Assembly (NCBI GenBank): GCA_002700095.1
Contig: PACL01000060.1
Coordinates: 1-64,000 of the forward strand
Direction: 5' to 3'
From: Fulvimarina sp.
GTDB lineage: Bacteria; Pseudomonadota; Alphaproteobacteria; Rhizobiales; Rhizobiaceae
DNA: 64,000 nucleotides
Both the position numbers and the translations under genes were made by a program. Position 1 is the first letter of the stretch, and each line of letters begins with the position of its first letter. This document shows positions 34,798-43,206 of the stretch, in pieces. The notes under the pieces were generated by a model. It was not told the origin of the DNA. It did no database searches and worked only from the letters and a program-made list of their open reading frames with translations.

Positions 34798-35823
34798 TCA
34801 CTCCCACACCACCCGGTTCCGCCCCGCCAGCTTCGCCGCATAGAGCCGCTTGTCGGCCGCGCCGAGGAGCGCCTGGAGCTCGCTCCCGTCTTGCGGACAC
34901 GCCGCGACGCCGATGCTCGTGGTGAAGGAGAGGGTCTCGCCGGCCTCCTCGAAGGACGAGGCCTCGACGAGGCCGCGCAGCGCTTCCGCCGCCTGCCGTG
35001 CCTGTGTGGCTGAAACATCGGAGAGGAGGATGCAGAACTCCTCGCCGCCGTAGCGAAAGACGTCGTCAGCCGGCCCGACGGTGTCGATCAACAGCGAGGA
35101 GACCGCCCGCAGCGCGTTGTCGCCGGCCTCGTGTCCATGGGAGTCGTTGATCGCCTTGAAGAAATCGATGTCGAGAAGAAGAAGGGCGAGCGGCGTTCCG
35201 TCGCGCTCGTATCGGGCCTTTGCCTCCGCAAACCGGAGCTTGAGATGGGCGCGGTTGCCGAGGCCCGTCAGCGGGTCGGTGTGGGCCTGGCGCTTCAGCG
35301 CCTTTTCCGCGCGCGAGCGCGAGGTCTCGTAGACGAAGGAGAAGCCGAAGATGCAGAAAGCGACGCCGGCGACGTTGAGGAGCGCCCGCGGATTGCCGGT
35401 CACCGCGCTGTCGGAGAAGCGCGTGTAGTAAATGGCGAAGGCGGTCGCCAGAAAGACGGCAGTGACGCCGCCGCCCAGCGCCCGGCCGAGCAGCATGTGC
35501 GACAGGATGGGGATCAAAAGCACCCAGGCGAAGACCGACGGCGCCGATTGCGGCGTCGTGAGGATCAGCATCATCGTCGTGTTGAACAGGACGAGATAGA
35601 CGAAGGACCAGCGGACGAGATGGGCCGTCCTGCGGATCACCGGAACGAGGCACAGCGCGAACAGCCCCATGGCGATCTCGCCGGCCATCGCCGTATAGTT
35701 GGCGTTGAAATAGTTGAGGGCCGCGAAGGTCGCGCCGAATGCCGTCGTGAAGATCAGGAGGGCGACGAGGATGGAGCGGCGCAGCGCCTCGACGTCATCG
35801 AATGTGCTCGCCTGCTTCGCCAC
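34798..35823 (-). CDS. Membrane-bound diguanylate cyclase (GGDEF)
   Basis: A 341-residue protein with about five to six N-terminal membrane segments (residues ~15-170, for example SILVALLIFTTAFGATFAAL) and a C-terminal GGDEF domain starting HTDPLTGLGNRAHLKLRF. The active-site motif is RYGGEEFCIL, a functional GGEEF variant, and the substrate-contact segment ALLLLDIDFFKAINDSHGHE is intact, so it should make cyclic di-GMP. No RxxD inhibitory site is obvious five residues before GGEEF. The start is a GTG (35821-35823), giving a Lys/Gln-rich N-terminus before the first helix. It stands alone within the ccm-split region. Confidence 0.9.
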   Translation of the reverse strand: MAKQASTFDDVEALRRSILVALLIFTTAFGATFAALNYFNANYTAMAGEIAMGLFALCLVPVIRRTAHLVRWSFVYLVLFNTTMMLILTTPQSAPSVFAWVLLIPILSHMLLGRALGGGVTAVFLATAFAIYYTRFSDSAVTGNPRALLNVAGVAFCIFGFSFVYETSRSRAEKALKRQAHTDPLTGLGNRAHLKLRFAEAKARYERDGTPLALLLLDIDFFKAINDSHGHEAGDNALRAVSSLLIDTVGPADDVFRYGGEEFCILLSDVSATQARQAAEALRGLVEASSFEEAGETLSFTTSIGVAACPQDGSELQALLGAADKRLYAAKLAGRNRVVWE

Positions 35824-36093
35824 CGCTCGATGCTTTCCTCTCCGGGTTCAGTCGCTGCCATGGCGGCTGGATCGAGCCGGCATCGGACAGAAAGGCAGGA
35901 AGCTCCAAAGGCATGGCGGCCGACAATGATCTGCCGCCGCGTCGAGCCCGACCGGGGCGGTTTTAGACCGCGATGGTAAACCTTGCCTTAATTTTGCCTT
36001 CGTCCGCCTCGGCGCCAGTGGATGCCGGGCGGGCCATCATCGCCCCTCTCGCCCTACATCCCGACGACCGCAGCCAATCCTCCGCGAGCCCCC

Positions 36094-36864
36094 ATGACCG
36101 ACTGGAACGCCGACCTCTATCTCCGCTTTGCCGAAGAGCGCACCCGCCCCGCTGCCGAACTGCTCGCGCGGGTCTCTCTCACGGCGGTTCGCCATGCCGT
36201 CGACATCGGCTGCGGGCCGGGCAACTCCACGGAGCTGATCGCCCGGCGCTATCCCCAGGCCGCCGTCGCGGGGATCGACACCTCGCCGGACATGCTGGAG
36301 AAGGCCAGGGGCCGGCTGCCGGAGGTCGCCTTCACCCACGGCGACGTCGCGACCTTCGCGGCCGAGCCGCCGGCCGATCTCCTCTTCGCCAATGCCGTGC
36401 TGCAATGGCTGCCGGATCACCAGACGCTGCTTCCCCGCCTGATGGAGAGCCTCGCGCCGGGCGGGGTGCTGGCCGTGCAGATGCCCGACAATCTCGGCGA
36501 GCCGTCGCACCGGCTGATGCGGGAGGTGGCGATGCGGCCGGACTTTGCCGGCAAGATCGGCGAGGCGGACAAGGTGCGGCCCCGCATCCTGCCGGCCGGG
36601 GCCTATTACGATCTCCTGGCGCCCCTCGCCGCCACCCTCGACATCTGGCGCACGACCTATTTCCACGTCCTGCCCGATGCTCCGGCGATCGTCGACTGGG
36701 TGCGCGCGACGGGGCTGCGGCCGTTTCTGGAGCCGCTGGACGAGGCGGAGGAGACCGCCTTCCTCGACGCTTATACCCAACAGATCGCCGCCGCCTATCC
36801 GCGGCGCGTTGACGGCCGGGTGCTTCTGGCCTTCCCTCGCCTCTTCATCGTCGCAAGGCGCTGA
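36094..36864 (+). CDS. tam: Trans-aconitate 2-methyltransferase
   Basis: A 256-residue class I SAM methyltransferase closely resembling Tam, which methylates trans-aconitate, an inhibitory by-product of the aconitase reaction. It begins MTDWNADLYLRFAEERTRPA, a family-typical start, and has motif I AVDIGCGPGNSTEL (35-48), the acidic AGIDTSPDMLEKAR and LFANAVLQWLPDH. The conserved tail segment VLLAFPRLFIVARR closes the protein. The GNAT gene follows 48 bases later, so co-transcription is plausible. Confidence 0.9.
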   Translation: MTDWNADLYLRFAEERTRPAAELLARVSLTAVRHAVDIGCGPGNSTELIARRYPQAAVAGIDTSPDMLEKARGRLPEVAFTHGDVATFAAEPPADLLFANAVLQWLPDHQTLLPRLMESLAPGGVLAVQMPDNLGEPSHRLMREVAMRPDFAGKIGEADKVRPRILPAGAYYDLLAPLAATLDIWRTTYFHVLPDAPAIVDWVRATGLRPFLEPLDEAEETAFLDAYTQQIAAAYPRRVDGRVLLAFPRLFIVARR

Positions 36865-36912
36865 TTCCCCGCCAGAGACGATCTCCCGCCGAAAAAGTTG
36901 CGAGCCCCTTCC

Positions 36913-37371
36913 ATGTCCATTCCTGCCGCGACGGGCCCGATGCCCGCCCCCTACGAACTCGTCGAGGAAACCCCTGCGATCGACGACTATCGCCGTCTGC
37001 GCAGCGTCTCCGGCCTTTCGCCCAAGAGCCTGGAGGCCGCGCGCATCGCCCTGCCGAACACGCTCTACGCCGTCGTCGTGCGCCACGAGGGCCGGGCGAT
37101 CGGCATGGGCCGCGTCGTCGGCGACGGCGGCTGCCACATGCAGGTCGTCGACATGGCGGTCGAGCCGGCGCACCAAGGCAAGGGCATCGGCAAGGCGATC
37201 TTCGCGGCGCTCGAGGCCTGGCTGAAGCGGACGGCGCCCGACACCGCCTATGTCAGCCTGATCGCCGATGGCGACGCGAAACATCTTTATGCCAAGTTCG
37301 GCTTCGAGCCGGTGATGCCGGCCTCGATCGGCATGGCGCGGTTCTTTCGCGGCGATCCCACGAAACGATGA
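36913..37371 (+). CDS. GNAT family N-acetyltransferase
   Basis: A 152-residue acyl-CoA transferase with the GNAT core: YAVVVRHEGRAIGMGRVVGD (strands 2-3), VVDMAVEPAHQGKGIGKAIF (motif A with the Q/RxxGxG/A pantetheine loop) and YAKFGFEPVMPAS (motif B, with the Tyr usual for the catalytic acid). The ATG at 36913 is preferred over an in-frame TTG at 36898. The substrate is unknown. Its stop at 37371 lies 92 bases before the ccmC start. Confidence 0.85.
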   Translation: MSIPAATGPMPAPYELVEETPAIDDYRRLRSVSGLSPKSLEAARIALPNTLYAVVVRHEGRAIGMGRVVGDGGCHMQVVDMAVEPAHQGKGIGKAIFAALEAWLKRTAPDTAYVSLIADGDAKHLYAKFGFEPVMPASIGMARFFRGDPTKR

Positions 37372-37463
37372 TCCGGTGGGGCGCGGCGACCCCGCAAAAA
37401 GGTGACCCGATCGGGACATCATCCGTTTGCGGCCAGGCTGAAGAGGCTCTAAACTCCCCGGCC

Positions 37464-38225
37464 ATGACCGACGTCTCCGCCAGCGCCAAGCCCTCGCGCT
37501 TTTCCATCCTCGCCAATCCGACCCGCTTCCTGGAGCTGTCGGGCAAGCTGCAGCCGTGGCTCTATGGCGCGGCCCTCGCCGCGCTCGCCGTCGGCCTCAC
37601 GCTCGGCCTGACGGCGCCGGCGGACTACCAGCAGGGCGCGACCGTGACGATCATGTTCGTGCACGTGCCCTTCGCCTGGCTGTCGATGATGATCTGGACG
37701 GTGATGAGCCTGTCGGCGCTGGGCACGCTGGTCTGGCGCCATCCGCTGGCCGACGTCTCGGTGAAGGCGGCGGCGCCGATCGGCGCGGTGTTCACCGCGC
37801 TCTGCCTGATCACCGGCTCGATCTGGGGCCGGCCGATGTGGGGCACCTGGTGGGTGTGGGACGCGCGGCTGACCTCGGTCTTCGTGTTGTTCCTCATGTA
37901 TCTCGGGCTGATCGCCCTCACCCGAGCGTTGGAAGACCAGTCCAAGAGCGCGAAATCCTCGGCGATCCTCGTCCTTGTCGGCTTCGTCAACATCCCGATC
38001 ATCAAGTTCTCGGTCGACTGGTGGAACACGCTGCACCAGCCGGCGAGCGTGCTGCGGGTCGACGGCCCGGCGATGCCCGCCGCCTATCTCACGCCGCTGC
38101 TCGTCTCGGCGATCGGCTTCACGCTCTTGTTCTTCGCCCTGCATCTGACGGCGATGCGCACCGAGATCCTGCGCCGGCGCGTCGCCGCCTTGTCGCGGCT
38201 CGCCGCAAGGCGGGCGGAAGCCTGA
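37464..38225 (+). CDS. ccmC: Cytochrome c maturation haem transporter CcmC
   Basis: A 253-residue six-helix membrane protein of the haem-handling family that delivers haem to CcmE. It contains the tryptophan-rich periplasmic signature MWGTWWVWDARLTSVFVLFL and the flanking histidines in MFVHVPFAWLSM and WWNTLHQPASVLR. The ATG at 37464 gives MTDVSASAKPSRFSILANPT, a typical soluble N-terminus before the first helix. ccmD follows 22 bases later. The gene is separated from ccmAB by about 4.2 kb of unrelated genes, an unusual split. Confidence 0.95.
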   Translation: MTDVSASAKPSRFSILANPTRFLELSGKLQPWLYGAALAALAVGLTLGLTAPADYQQGATVTIMFVHVPFAWLSMMIWTVMSLSALGTLVWRHPLADVSVKAAAPIGAVFTALCLITGSIWGRPMWGTWWVWDARLTSVFVLFLMYLGLIALTRALEDQSKSAKSSAILVLVGFVNIPIIKFSVDWWNTLHQPASVLRVDGPAMPAAYLTPLLVSAIGFTLLFFALHLTAMRTEILRRRVAALSRLAARRAEA

Positions 38226-38247
38226 GCCGACTGACCGGAGACCATCC

Positions 38248-38442
38248 ATGCAGGCCGACTATTTCGCCTTCATCGCCAGTGCCTACGGCATTTCGGCGCT
38301 TGCCATCCTCGGGCTCGCGATCTGGGTGTTCCTCGACGCGCGGGCCCAGCGGGGCGCTCTGAAGGCGCTGGAAGCGCAGGGCATCCGCCGCAGGTCGCAG
38401 GCCGGCGGATCTCTCGACACCGCGGCCGAGGCCGGCCGATGA
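38248..38442 (+). CDS. ccmD: Cytochrome c maturation protein CcmD
   Basis: A 64-residue protein with a single membrane helix (FAFIASAYGISALAILGLAI, then WVFLDARAQR), as expected of CcmD, which helps release holo-CcmE from the CcmABC complex. The juxtamembrane LDARAQRGALKALEAQGI is typical. The C-terminus is slightly longer than usual. It overlaps the next gene by four bases (ATGA). Confidence 0.9.
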   Translation: MQADYFAFIASAYGISALAILGLAIWVFLDARAQRGALKALEAQGIRRRSQAGGSLDTAAEAGR

Positions 38443-39104
38443 GCGCCCGCGACGAGGAGGGCACCCTGCTCGAAACCGCGCCGGCCGACCAGGCCCCGCC
38501 GGAGCGGCGCCGTGGCCCGAGCCTCGTTGTCCTGCTGCCGCTGGTCCTGTTCTTCGCCCTTGCCGGCGTCTTCCTCTACCAGCTCCTTTCCGGCCACGAC
38601 CCGAAGGAAATCCCCTCGGTCCTCGTCGGCAAGAGCGCGCCGATGACCGTGCTGCCAGCCCTGGCCGGCGCCACCCTGCCGGACGGCCAGCCGATGCCGG
38701 GCCTCGACCTCGCCGGCCCCGGCGACGGGCGGCCGGTGCTGGTCAACGTCTTCGCCTCCTGGTGCGCCCCCTGCCGCGACGAGCATCCGCTGCTGATGCA
38801 GCTCGCCAAGGACGAGCGGTTCAGGCTGGTGGCGATCAACTACAAGGACAAGCCGGACAACGCCCTCGGCTTCCTGCGCAATCTCGGCAATCCCTATGCG
38901 GCGATCGGCGTCGACCAGAAGGGCGCGGCGACCATCGACTGGGGCGTCTACGGCGTGCCGGAGACCTTCCTCGTCGCTCCCGATGGCGAGATCCTCTACA
39001 AGCAGACCGGCCCGTTCACGCCGGAGGCGATCCGGACCGGGCTGATGCCGGCGGTCGAGCGGGCGCTGCAGCGCGAGCCGAAGACGCGCACGCCGACCAG
39101 CTGA
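38439..39104 (+). CDS. ccmG: Thiol:disulfide interchange protein CcmG/DsbE
   Basis: A 221-residue membrane-anchored periplasmic thioredoxin that keeps apocytochrome c cysteines reduced for haem attachment. The N-terminal anchor is at 28-50 (PSLVVLLPLVLFFALAGVFL). The active site is FASWCAPCRDEHP (WCAPC at 108-112), followed by INYKDKPDNALGFL and the cis-Pro region VYGVPETFLVAPDGEI. An N-terminal charged extension of about 25 residues precedes the anchor. A strong hairpin follows the stop. Confidence 0.95.
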   Translation: MSARDEEGTLLETAPADQAPPERRRGPSLVVLLPLVLFFALAGVFLYQLLSGHDPKEIPSVLVGKSAPMTVLPALAGATLPDGQPMPGLDLAGPGDGRPVLVNVFASWCAPCRDEHPLLMQLAKDERFRLVAINYKDKPDNALGFLRNLGNPYAAIGVDQKGAATIDWGVYGVPETFLVAPDGEILYKQTGPFTPEAIRTGLMPAVERALQREPKTRTPTS

Positions 39105-39106
39105 CG

Positions 39107-39132
39107 GCATCCCGGCGCAAAGGCCGGGATGC
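39107..39132. terminator. Hairpin directly after ccmG
   Basis: A perfect 10-bp stem GCATCCCGGC / GCCGGGATGC with loop GCAAAG, beginning three bases after the ccmG stop. It lacks a T-run, so it may be a Rho-independent-like or mRNA-protecting hairpin at the end of the ccmCDG transcript. Confidence 0.6.
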
Positions 39133-39181
39133 GCGATCTCGCCTGAAGGGCCTCTTGCGGGACGACCGCAGGACGCAGGGA

Positions 39182-39556
39182 TCAGGCTGAAGCGGCCTCG
39201 CCCCGGGCGGGGATGTGCTGGAACACCTCGAAACCCTCGAATTCCGGATGGCCGAGGAAGAGCTTCGGCCTCTCGCCCCCGGTATTGGCACCAGCCTTGG
39301 CACCGGCGCCTGCTCCGGTATTCGCATGCGAGTCGCGAAAAGCCTGCGACTTCGTCCAGCCTTCGAATGCCTCGCGGCTCTCCCACACCGTATGGGAGGC
39401 GTAGAGGACGTGATCGCCCTTGTCGGCGCCCTTCAGCATGTGGAATTCGACGAAGCCCGGCATCTCCTCGAGATAGGACTTGCGCGTCTTCCAGACGTTC
39501 TCGAACGCCTCCGTGCTCTCGGGGGCGACCCTGAAGCGGTTCATGGCAATATACAT
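39182..39556 (-). CDS. Haem-degrading monooxygenase-like protein (IsdG/HmuQ type)
   Basis: A 124-residue ferredoxin-like dimeric alpha/beta-barrel protein of the ABM family. It starts MYIAMNRFRVAPESTEAFEN and contains MPGFVEFHMLKG and YASHTVWESREAFEGWTKS, the segment bearing the histidine/tryptophan set used by IsdG and rhizobial HmuQ/HmuD haem oxygenases. A Gly/Ala-rich spacer (about residues 80-94) before the last strand is unusual. The ATG at 39556 follows GTGGAATC. It lies downstream of the TonB haem receptor on the same strand, which supports a role in freeing iron from imported haem. No hmuS is present in the locus. Confidence 0.8.
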   Translation of the reverse strand: MYIAMNRFRVAPESTEAFENVWKTRKSYLEEMPGFVEFHMLKGADKGDHVLYASHTVWESREAFEGWTKSQAFRDSHANTGAGAGAKAGANTGGERPKLFLGHPEFEGFEVFQHIPARGEAASA

Positions 39557-39706
39557 CGGTGATTCCACAGTCTTTCAGATGGGTGGCGTCTCAATCGCGG
39601 CGATCGCTCGTCGCGGCGATCGGGGCCGGCGGCACACCGCCGCCCCCGATCGATCCTTTGCAGGAAATGGTCGCGGCCCGGGAGGCGATCTCCCGGACCG
39701 CCGGGA

Positions 39707-41926
39707 TCAGAACTGGTAGGTCAGCGTCGCCCTGAAGGAGCGGCCGGATTCGGAGTAGAACTCCTTCGGCTGGGTGGCGCTGTCGGGGATGTCGAGGGCG
39801 TCGTTGTAGGTCTCGTCGAAGACGTTGTAGAGCCCGGCCTGCAGCTTCACCCCTTCGAGCTGTTCCGGCTTCCACCAGGCGGTGAGGTCGAGAAGCGCAT
39901 AATCCGGCGTCTTCGAGATGTCGTTCTCGACATCGTCGCGGGAGGCCGCCAGCGTCAGAAACGCGTCGCCGCCCCACACGCCGTTGTCGTAGCCGAGGTT
40001 GAAGATGCCCTTGGCGGCGGGAACCGAGTTGAGATGCACGTCGGTGTCGATGTCGCGGCCGATATAGGCGGCAAGGCTGACGCCGCTGTGCCAGACCGAA
40101 TCAATCTGCCAGCGCGCCGCCGCCTCGATGCCGTAGATCTCGACATTGGCGCGGTTGAAGTAGCGGGTGATGCCGAAGGGATAGTCGCCGGGCGAAAGCC
40201 CCACCTCCGACGGATCGACGGATTCCGTGTCGATGAAGTTCTTGTAGCGATTGTAGAAGCTTGAGACGCTCCAGTCGAAGTCGTCGTGCTTCGCCCGCAG
40301 CCCGACCTCGAAGCCGTTGCTGGTTTCCGATTCCAGATCCGGATTGCCGATCGAGAGATAGGTGCCCGGCCCGCCATAGCTGAGATAGAGCTCTTCGGCG
40401 GTCGGAGCGCGGAAGCCCCGGGCATATTGGGCGTAGATCGTGGCGTTCGGCGTGACGTCAAATTCGGCCCTGAGCTTGGGCGAGACGGCGCTGTCGCTGG
40501 AGGAGGCGGGCAGGCCGTCATAGGTGACGTTGTCTTCGTAGGCGGCGGTCTCCTGCGGGTTCTGCTCGTAATAGTCGAAGCGGATGCCGGGCGTCAGGCG
40601 GAACTTGTCCGTCACGGCGATCTCGTCCTCGACGAACAGGCCCAGCGAGACGCCGTGGACCTCGGGCATGTCGGCCTGGTTCGTGTGCAAGAAGTTGCAG
40701 GAGCTGAACGGCGGATAGGGCGGCGGGGGGCAGTTGTCCTCGCCGCTGGAGAGCTGCTTGGTGCGATTGCCGATGGCCTGGCCGCCGACCGAGATCTTGT
40801 GGTCGAGCCCGGCGAGATCGAAATGCTTCATCACGCTGCCATTGATGCCGAAGGTCGTGTCCTCGAGATCGCTGAGGCGGGAATAGTCGCCGGCGGGCGT
40901 CGATTGCCGGACGCCCCACAGATCGTTCGAAAGCTCCTGGCGCTGCCAGTAGACGACGACGTCGGCGGCATCGAGCCAGGCGCCGGCGCCAGCGCCGAGT
41001 TCGTAATGGGCCGAGACCCGCTCGCGCTTCTCGACGTCGTTGGTCAGCACCGATCCCGGCTGGTATGTGGTGGGTGACGAGGTCAGGGTGTCGATGTCGT
41101 CGTCGCGGTCGTAGAGTTCGCCGGTGACGCCGAAGACCTGATCGACGCCGAGATGCTGGCGGATCTTCACCAGGACGTTCTTGCGGTCGTAGTCGAGCGG
41201 ATTGGGCTCGGTGCGGGTGGAGCCGTAGCCGCCGACGTCGCCCTTGTTGTCTTCCTCGTGGCCGGCGCGATAGCCGCCCTGGAGCAGCATGTAGGTTTCG
41301 CCCATCCGGGCAGCCAGCGCCTGGTCGACGCCCCAGCTCTCGTCGGCGCTGTCGAAGGTGGCACGCGACAGTCCGCCGAAGGTCTTGTCGCCGGGCAGGA
41401 GATCCTCCGGATTGAGGGTCCTGACGGCGACGATGCCCCCGAGGGCGCCGGCGCCGAAGATGCTGGAATCGCTGCCCTTGACGATGTCGAGCGCCGAGAG
41501 CGTGTCGAAATCGAACGTCCCGCTGCCGCCCTGGACGCCGCGCGCGCCGTCGTTGAGCCAGGGGATGGGGATGCCGTCGATGGTGGTCAGGACGCGGTTC
41601 TTGTCGAGGCCGCGGACGCTGAAGCTGCCGTTCGAGCTGCTGTAGGAGACGCCGGGATCGAGCCGCGAAATGTCGTCGGCGTTGAAGACCTGCGCGGCGT
41701 CGAGCTCGCTGCGGGTGATGCGCTCCGTCAGGACCGTTGCGGCCCGCGTCGCCGTCTGGTTCTGCGACGCCGTCCCGTCGTCCTCGCCCGCAATGGTGAC
41801 GGGCTGGAGCAGAATGGAAGTCTCGCCGGCCGCAGCGGCCTGTTGGGCCGCGGCGGGCATGCCGAGAACGAGCGAAATGACCAGGCCGGACGCAGCACCG
41901 GCGAGTTGGCGCGAATGACGTGCCAT
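39707..41926 (-). CDS. hmuR: TonB-dependent haem/haemoglobin receptor
   Basis: A 739-residue outer-membrane receptor. The signal peptide ends near MPAAAQQ (about residue 27). The TonB box/plug region has TERITRSELDAAQVFNADDI, SRLDPGVSYSSSNGSFSVRG and DGIPIPWLNDGARG. The 22-stranded barrel ends with the aromatic terminus FRATLTYQF. The plug and the FRAPTAEELYLSYGG segment, together with the divergent hemP-hmuTUV, point to the haem-receptor subfamily (HmuR/ShmR/BhuR). The ATG at 41926 has AGGGGGTC upstream. Cysteines in DNCPPPPYPPFSSC may form an external loop disulfide. The shared upstream region carries an IRO-like palindrome. Confidence 0.9.
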   Translation of the reverse strand: MARHSRQLAGAASGLVISLVLGMPAAAQQAAAAGETSILLQPVTIAGEDDGTASQNQTATRAATVLTERITRSELDAAQVFNADDISRLDPGVSYSSSNGSFSVRGLDKNRVLTTIDGIPIPWLNDGARGVQGGSGTFDFDTLSALDIVKGSDSSIFGAGALGGIVAVRTLNPEDLLPGDKTFGGLSRATFDSADESWGVDQALAARMGETYMLLQGGYRAGHEEDNKGDVGGYGSTRTEPNPLDYDRKNVLVKIRQHLGVDQVFGVTGELYDRDDDIDTLTSSPTTYQPGSVLTNDVEKRERVSAHYELGAGAGAWLDAADVVVYWQRQELSNDLWGVRQSTPAGDYSRLSDLEDTTFGINGSVMKHFDLAGLDHKISVGGQAIGNRTKQLSSGEDNCPPPPYPPFSSCNFLHTNQADMPEVHGVSLGLFVEDEIAVTDKFRLTPGIRFDYYEQNPQETAAYEDNVTYDGLPASSSDSAVSPKLRAEFDVTPNATIYAQYARGFRAPTAEELYLSYGGPGTYLSIGNPDLESETSNGFEVGLRAKHDDFDWSVSSFYNRYKNFIDTESVDPSEVGLSPGDYPFGITRYFNRANVEIYGIEAAARWQIDSVWHSGVSLAAYIGRDIDTDVHLNSVPAAKGIFNLGYDNGVWGGDAFLTLAASRDDVENDISKTPDYALLDLTAWWKPEQLEGVKLQAGLYNVFDETYNDALDIPDSATQPKEFYSESGRSFRATLTYQF

Positions 41927-42058
41927 CGTGACCCCCTGATTTTCGAGATGACAGGGACCTGGCTGGCATCCGCGGTTCGCGGGCTGGCTCGCTAACGTCC
42001 TCGGCCGATGGTGCAACCCCCTCGGTTTCGCCATCGCCATTGACGGTGATAGATAATA

Positions 42059-42073
42059 TGATAACTAGAGTCA
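42059..42073. promoter_or_regulatory. Candidate iron-responsive operator (IRO box, TGA-N9-TCA)
   Basis: TGATAACTAGAGTCA matches the palindromic TGA-N9-TCA consensus of RirA IRO boxes on both strands. It lies in the AT-rich part of the region shared by the divergent receptor gene and hemP. Iron repression of haem uptake through such a box is well documented in Rhizobium. A chance match in a region of this size is possible. Confidence 0.5.
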
Positions 42074-42118
42074 ACTTCTATCGCCTTGAAATCGCTGCAT
42101 GATTGGAGAGTTTCTAAA

Positions 42119-42307
42119 GTGGGTGACGATCTCCGCATCGATCCGTCCGAGCCGGTTGTGCGCGCCATCACGACCGCAGAAGCGGGCCGGCGCGTCGTCT
42201 CCGCCACGGAACTCTTTGCGGACAAACACGAAATCGAGATCCACCACGGCGATGCCATCTACCGCTTGCGGCTGACGAGGGCCGGCAAGCTCATCCTCAC
42301 AAAGTGA
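42119..42307 (+). CDS. hemP: Haemin uptake protein HemP
   Basis: A 62-residue member of the HemP/HmuP family. The diagnostic C-terminal half is clear: VVSATELFADKHEIEIHHGD, then YRLRLTRAGKLILTK. HmuP proteins act as small activators of haem uptake operons in rhizobia. The GTG at 42119 is chosen because GGAGAG (42105-42110) sits at the ideal distance. An upstream in-frame TTG (42086) would add 11 residues but has no ribosome-binding site. The stop overlaps the hmuT GTG by four bases. Confidence 0.9.
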   Translation: MGDDLRIDPSEPVVRAITTAEAGRRVVSATELFADKHEIEIHHGDAIYRLRLTRAGKLILTK

Positions 42308-43206
42308 ACCCCATGCCCATGTCGATCAGACCCCTCATCCCCGCCGCCATCCGCGCTTTGCTGCCCTTCGCCCTCGCGGCATCGCTCGCTCTCCGGGCGA
42401 ATGCGCAGGAGAACCAGCCGGCGCGCATCGTCGCCATCGGCGGCGCCGTCACCGAGACCCTCTATGCCCTCGGCATCGAGGACCGGATCGTCGCCGTCGA
42501 CACAACCTCGGTCTATCCGCCAGAGGCCGCGCAGAGGCCCAATGTCGGCTACATGCGCGCTTTGTCCGCCGAGGGGGTCCTCACCCAGTCGCCGGACCTC
42601 GTGCTGATGGAAGAGGGGGCCGGCCCGCCGCCGGCCATTGCTCTCCTGAAGAGCTCCGGCGTGCGGGTCGAGACGATCCCCGGCGGCCACGGGATCGAGG
42701 CGCTGGGGCAGAAACTGGCGGCGATCGCCGCCGCGGTCGGCAAGCCTGAAGAGGGCCAGGCGTTGGCCGAGGAGGTCGAAAGCGGGCTCCGGCGTCTCGA
42801 AGCCGAGCTGGCGCCAATCGAGACCCGCAAGCGGGTGCTCTTCATCCTCTCCATCGTCGACGGCCGGCCGATGGCGGCGGGATCAGGCACCGCAGCCGAC
42901 GCGATCATCGCGATCGCCGGGGGCAGGAACGTCTTCGCCGCGGCCCATGGCTACAAGACGCTGTCGGCGGAAGCCGCGACGGAGCTGGCGCCCGACGTCG
43001 TGGTGATGATGACCGGAGCGGGACCGAACCATGCCGCGGTCGACCCCTTCGAGATCCCGGCGCTGGCGGCGACGCCTGCCGGCGAGGCCAAGGCGCTGGT
43101 GCGGATGGACGCCTCCTATCTTCTCGGTTTCGGCCCGCGCACGGCGGATGCGGCGCGCGATCTCGCCGCGCAGCTCTATCCCGGCACGATCAAGCCGGCC
43201 CGATGA
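42304..43206 (+). CDS. hmuT: Haemin ABC transporter, periplasmic binding protein HmuT
   Basis: A 300-residue periplasmic haemin-binding protein. A signal peptide of about 34 residues (LIPAAIRALLPFALAASLAL, ending ANAQ) is followed by the cluster III binding fold: ARIVAIGGAVTETLYALGIE, VAVDTTSVYPPEA, NVGYMRALSAEGVL, and in the C-lobe VLFILSIVDGRPMAAGSGTA, with LGFGPRTADAARDL near the end. The tyrosine of the YMR segment is the usual haem ligand region. Translation starts at a GTG (42304) overlapping hemP; an ATG at 42313 is a possible alternative. hmuU overlaps its end by four bases. Confidence 0.93.
   Translation: MNPMPMSIRPLIPAAIRALLPFALAASLALRANAQENQPARIVAIGGAVTETLYALGIEDRIVAVDTTSVYPPEAAQRPNVGYMRALSAEGVLTQSPDLVLMEEGAGPPPAIALLKSSGVRVETIPGGHGIEALGQKLAAIAAAVGKPEEGQALAEEVESGLRRLEAELAPIETRKRVLFILSIVDGRPMAAGSGTAADAIIAIAGGRNVFAAAHGYKTLSAEAATELAPDVVVMMTGAGPNHAAVDPFEIPALAATPAGEAKALVRMDASYLLGFGPRTADAARDLAAQLYPGTIKPAR

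Noticed and set aside
34798-35823. GGEEF instead of GGDEF taken as a degenerate active site
   Set aside because: GGEEF is a well-known active variant, and the surrounding metal and GTP contacts are present.
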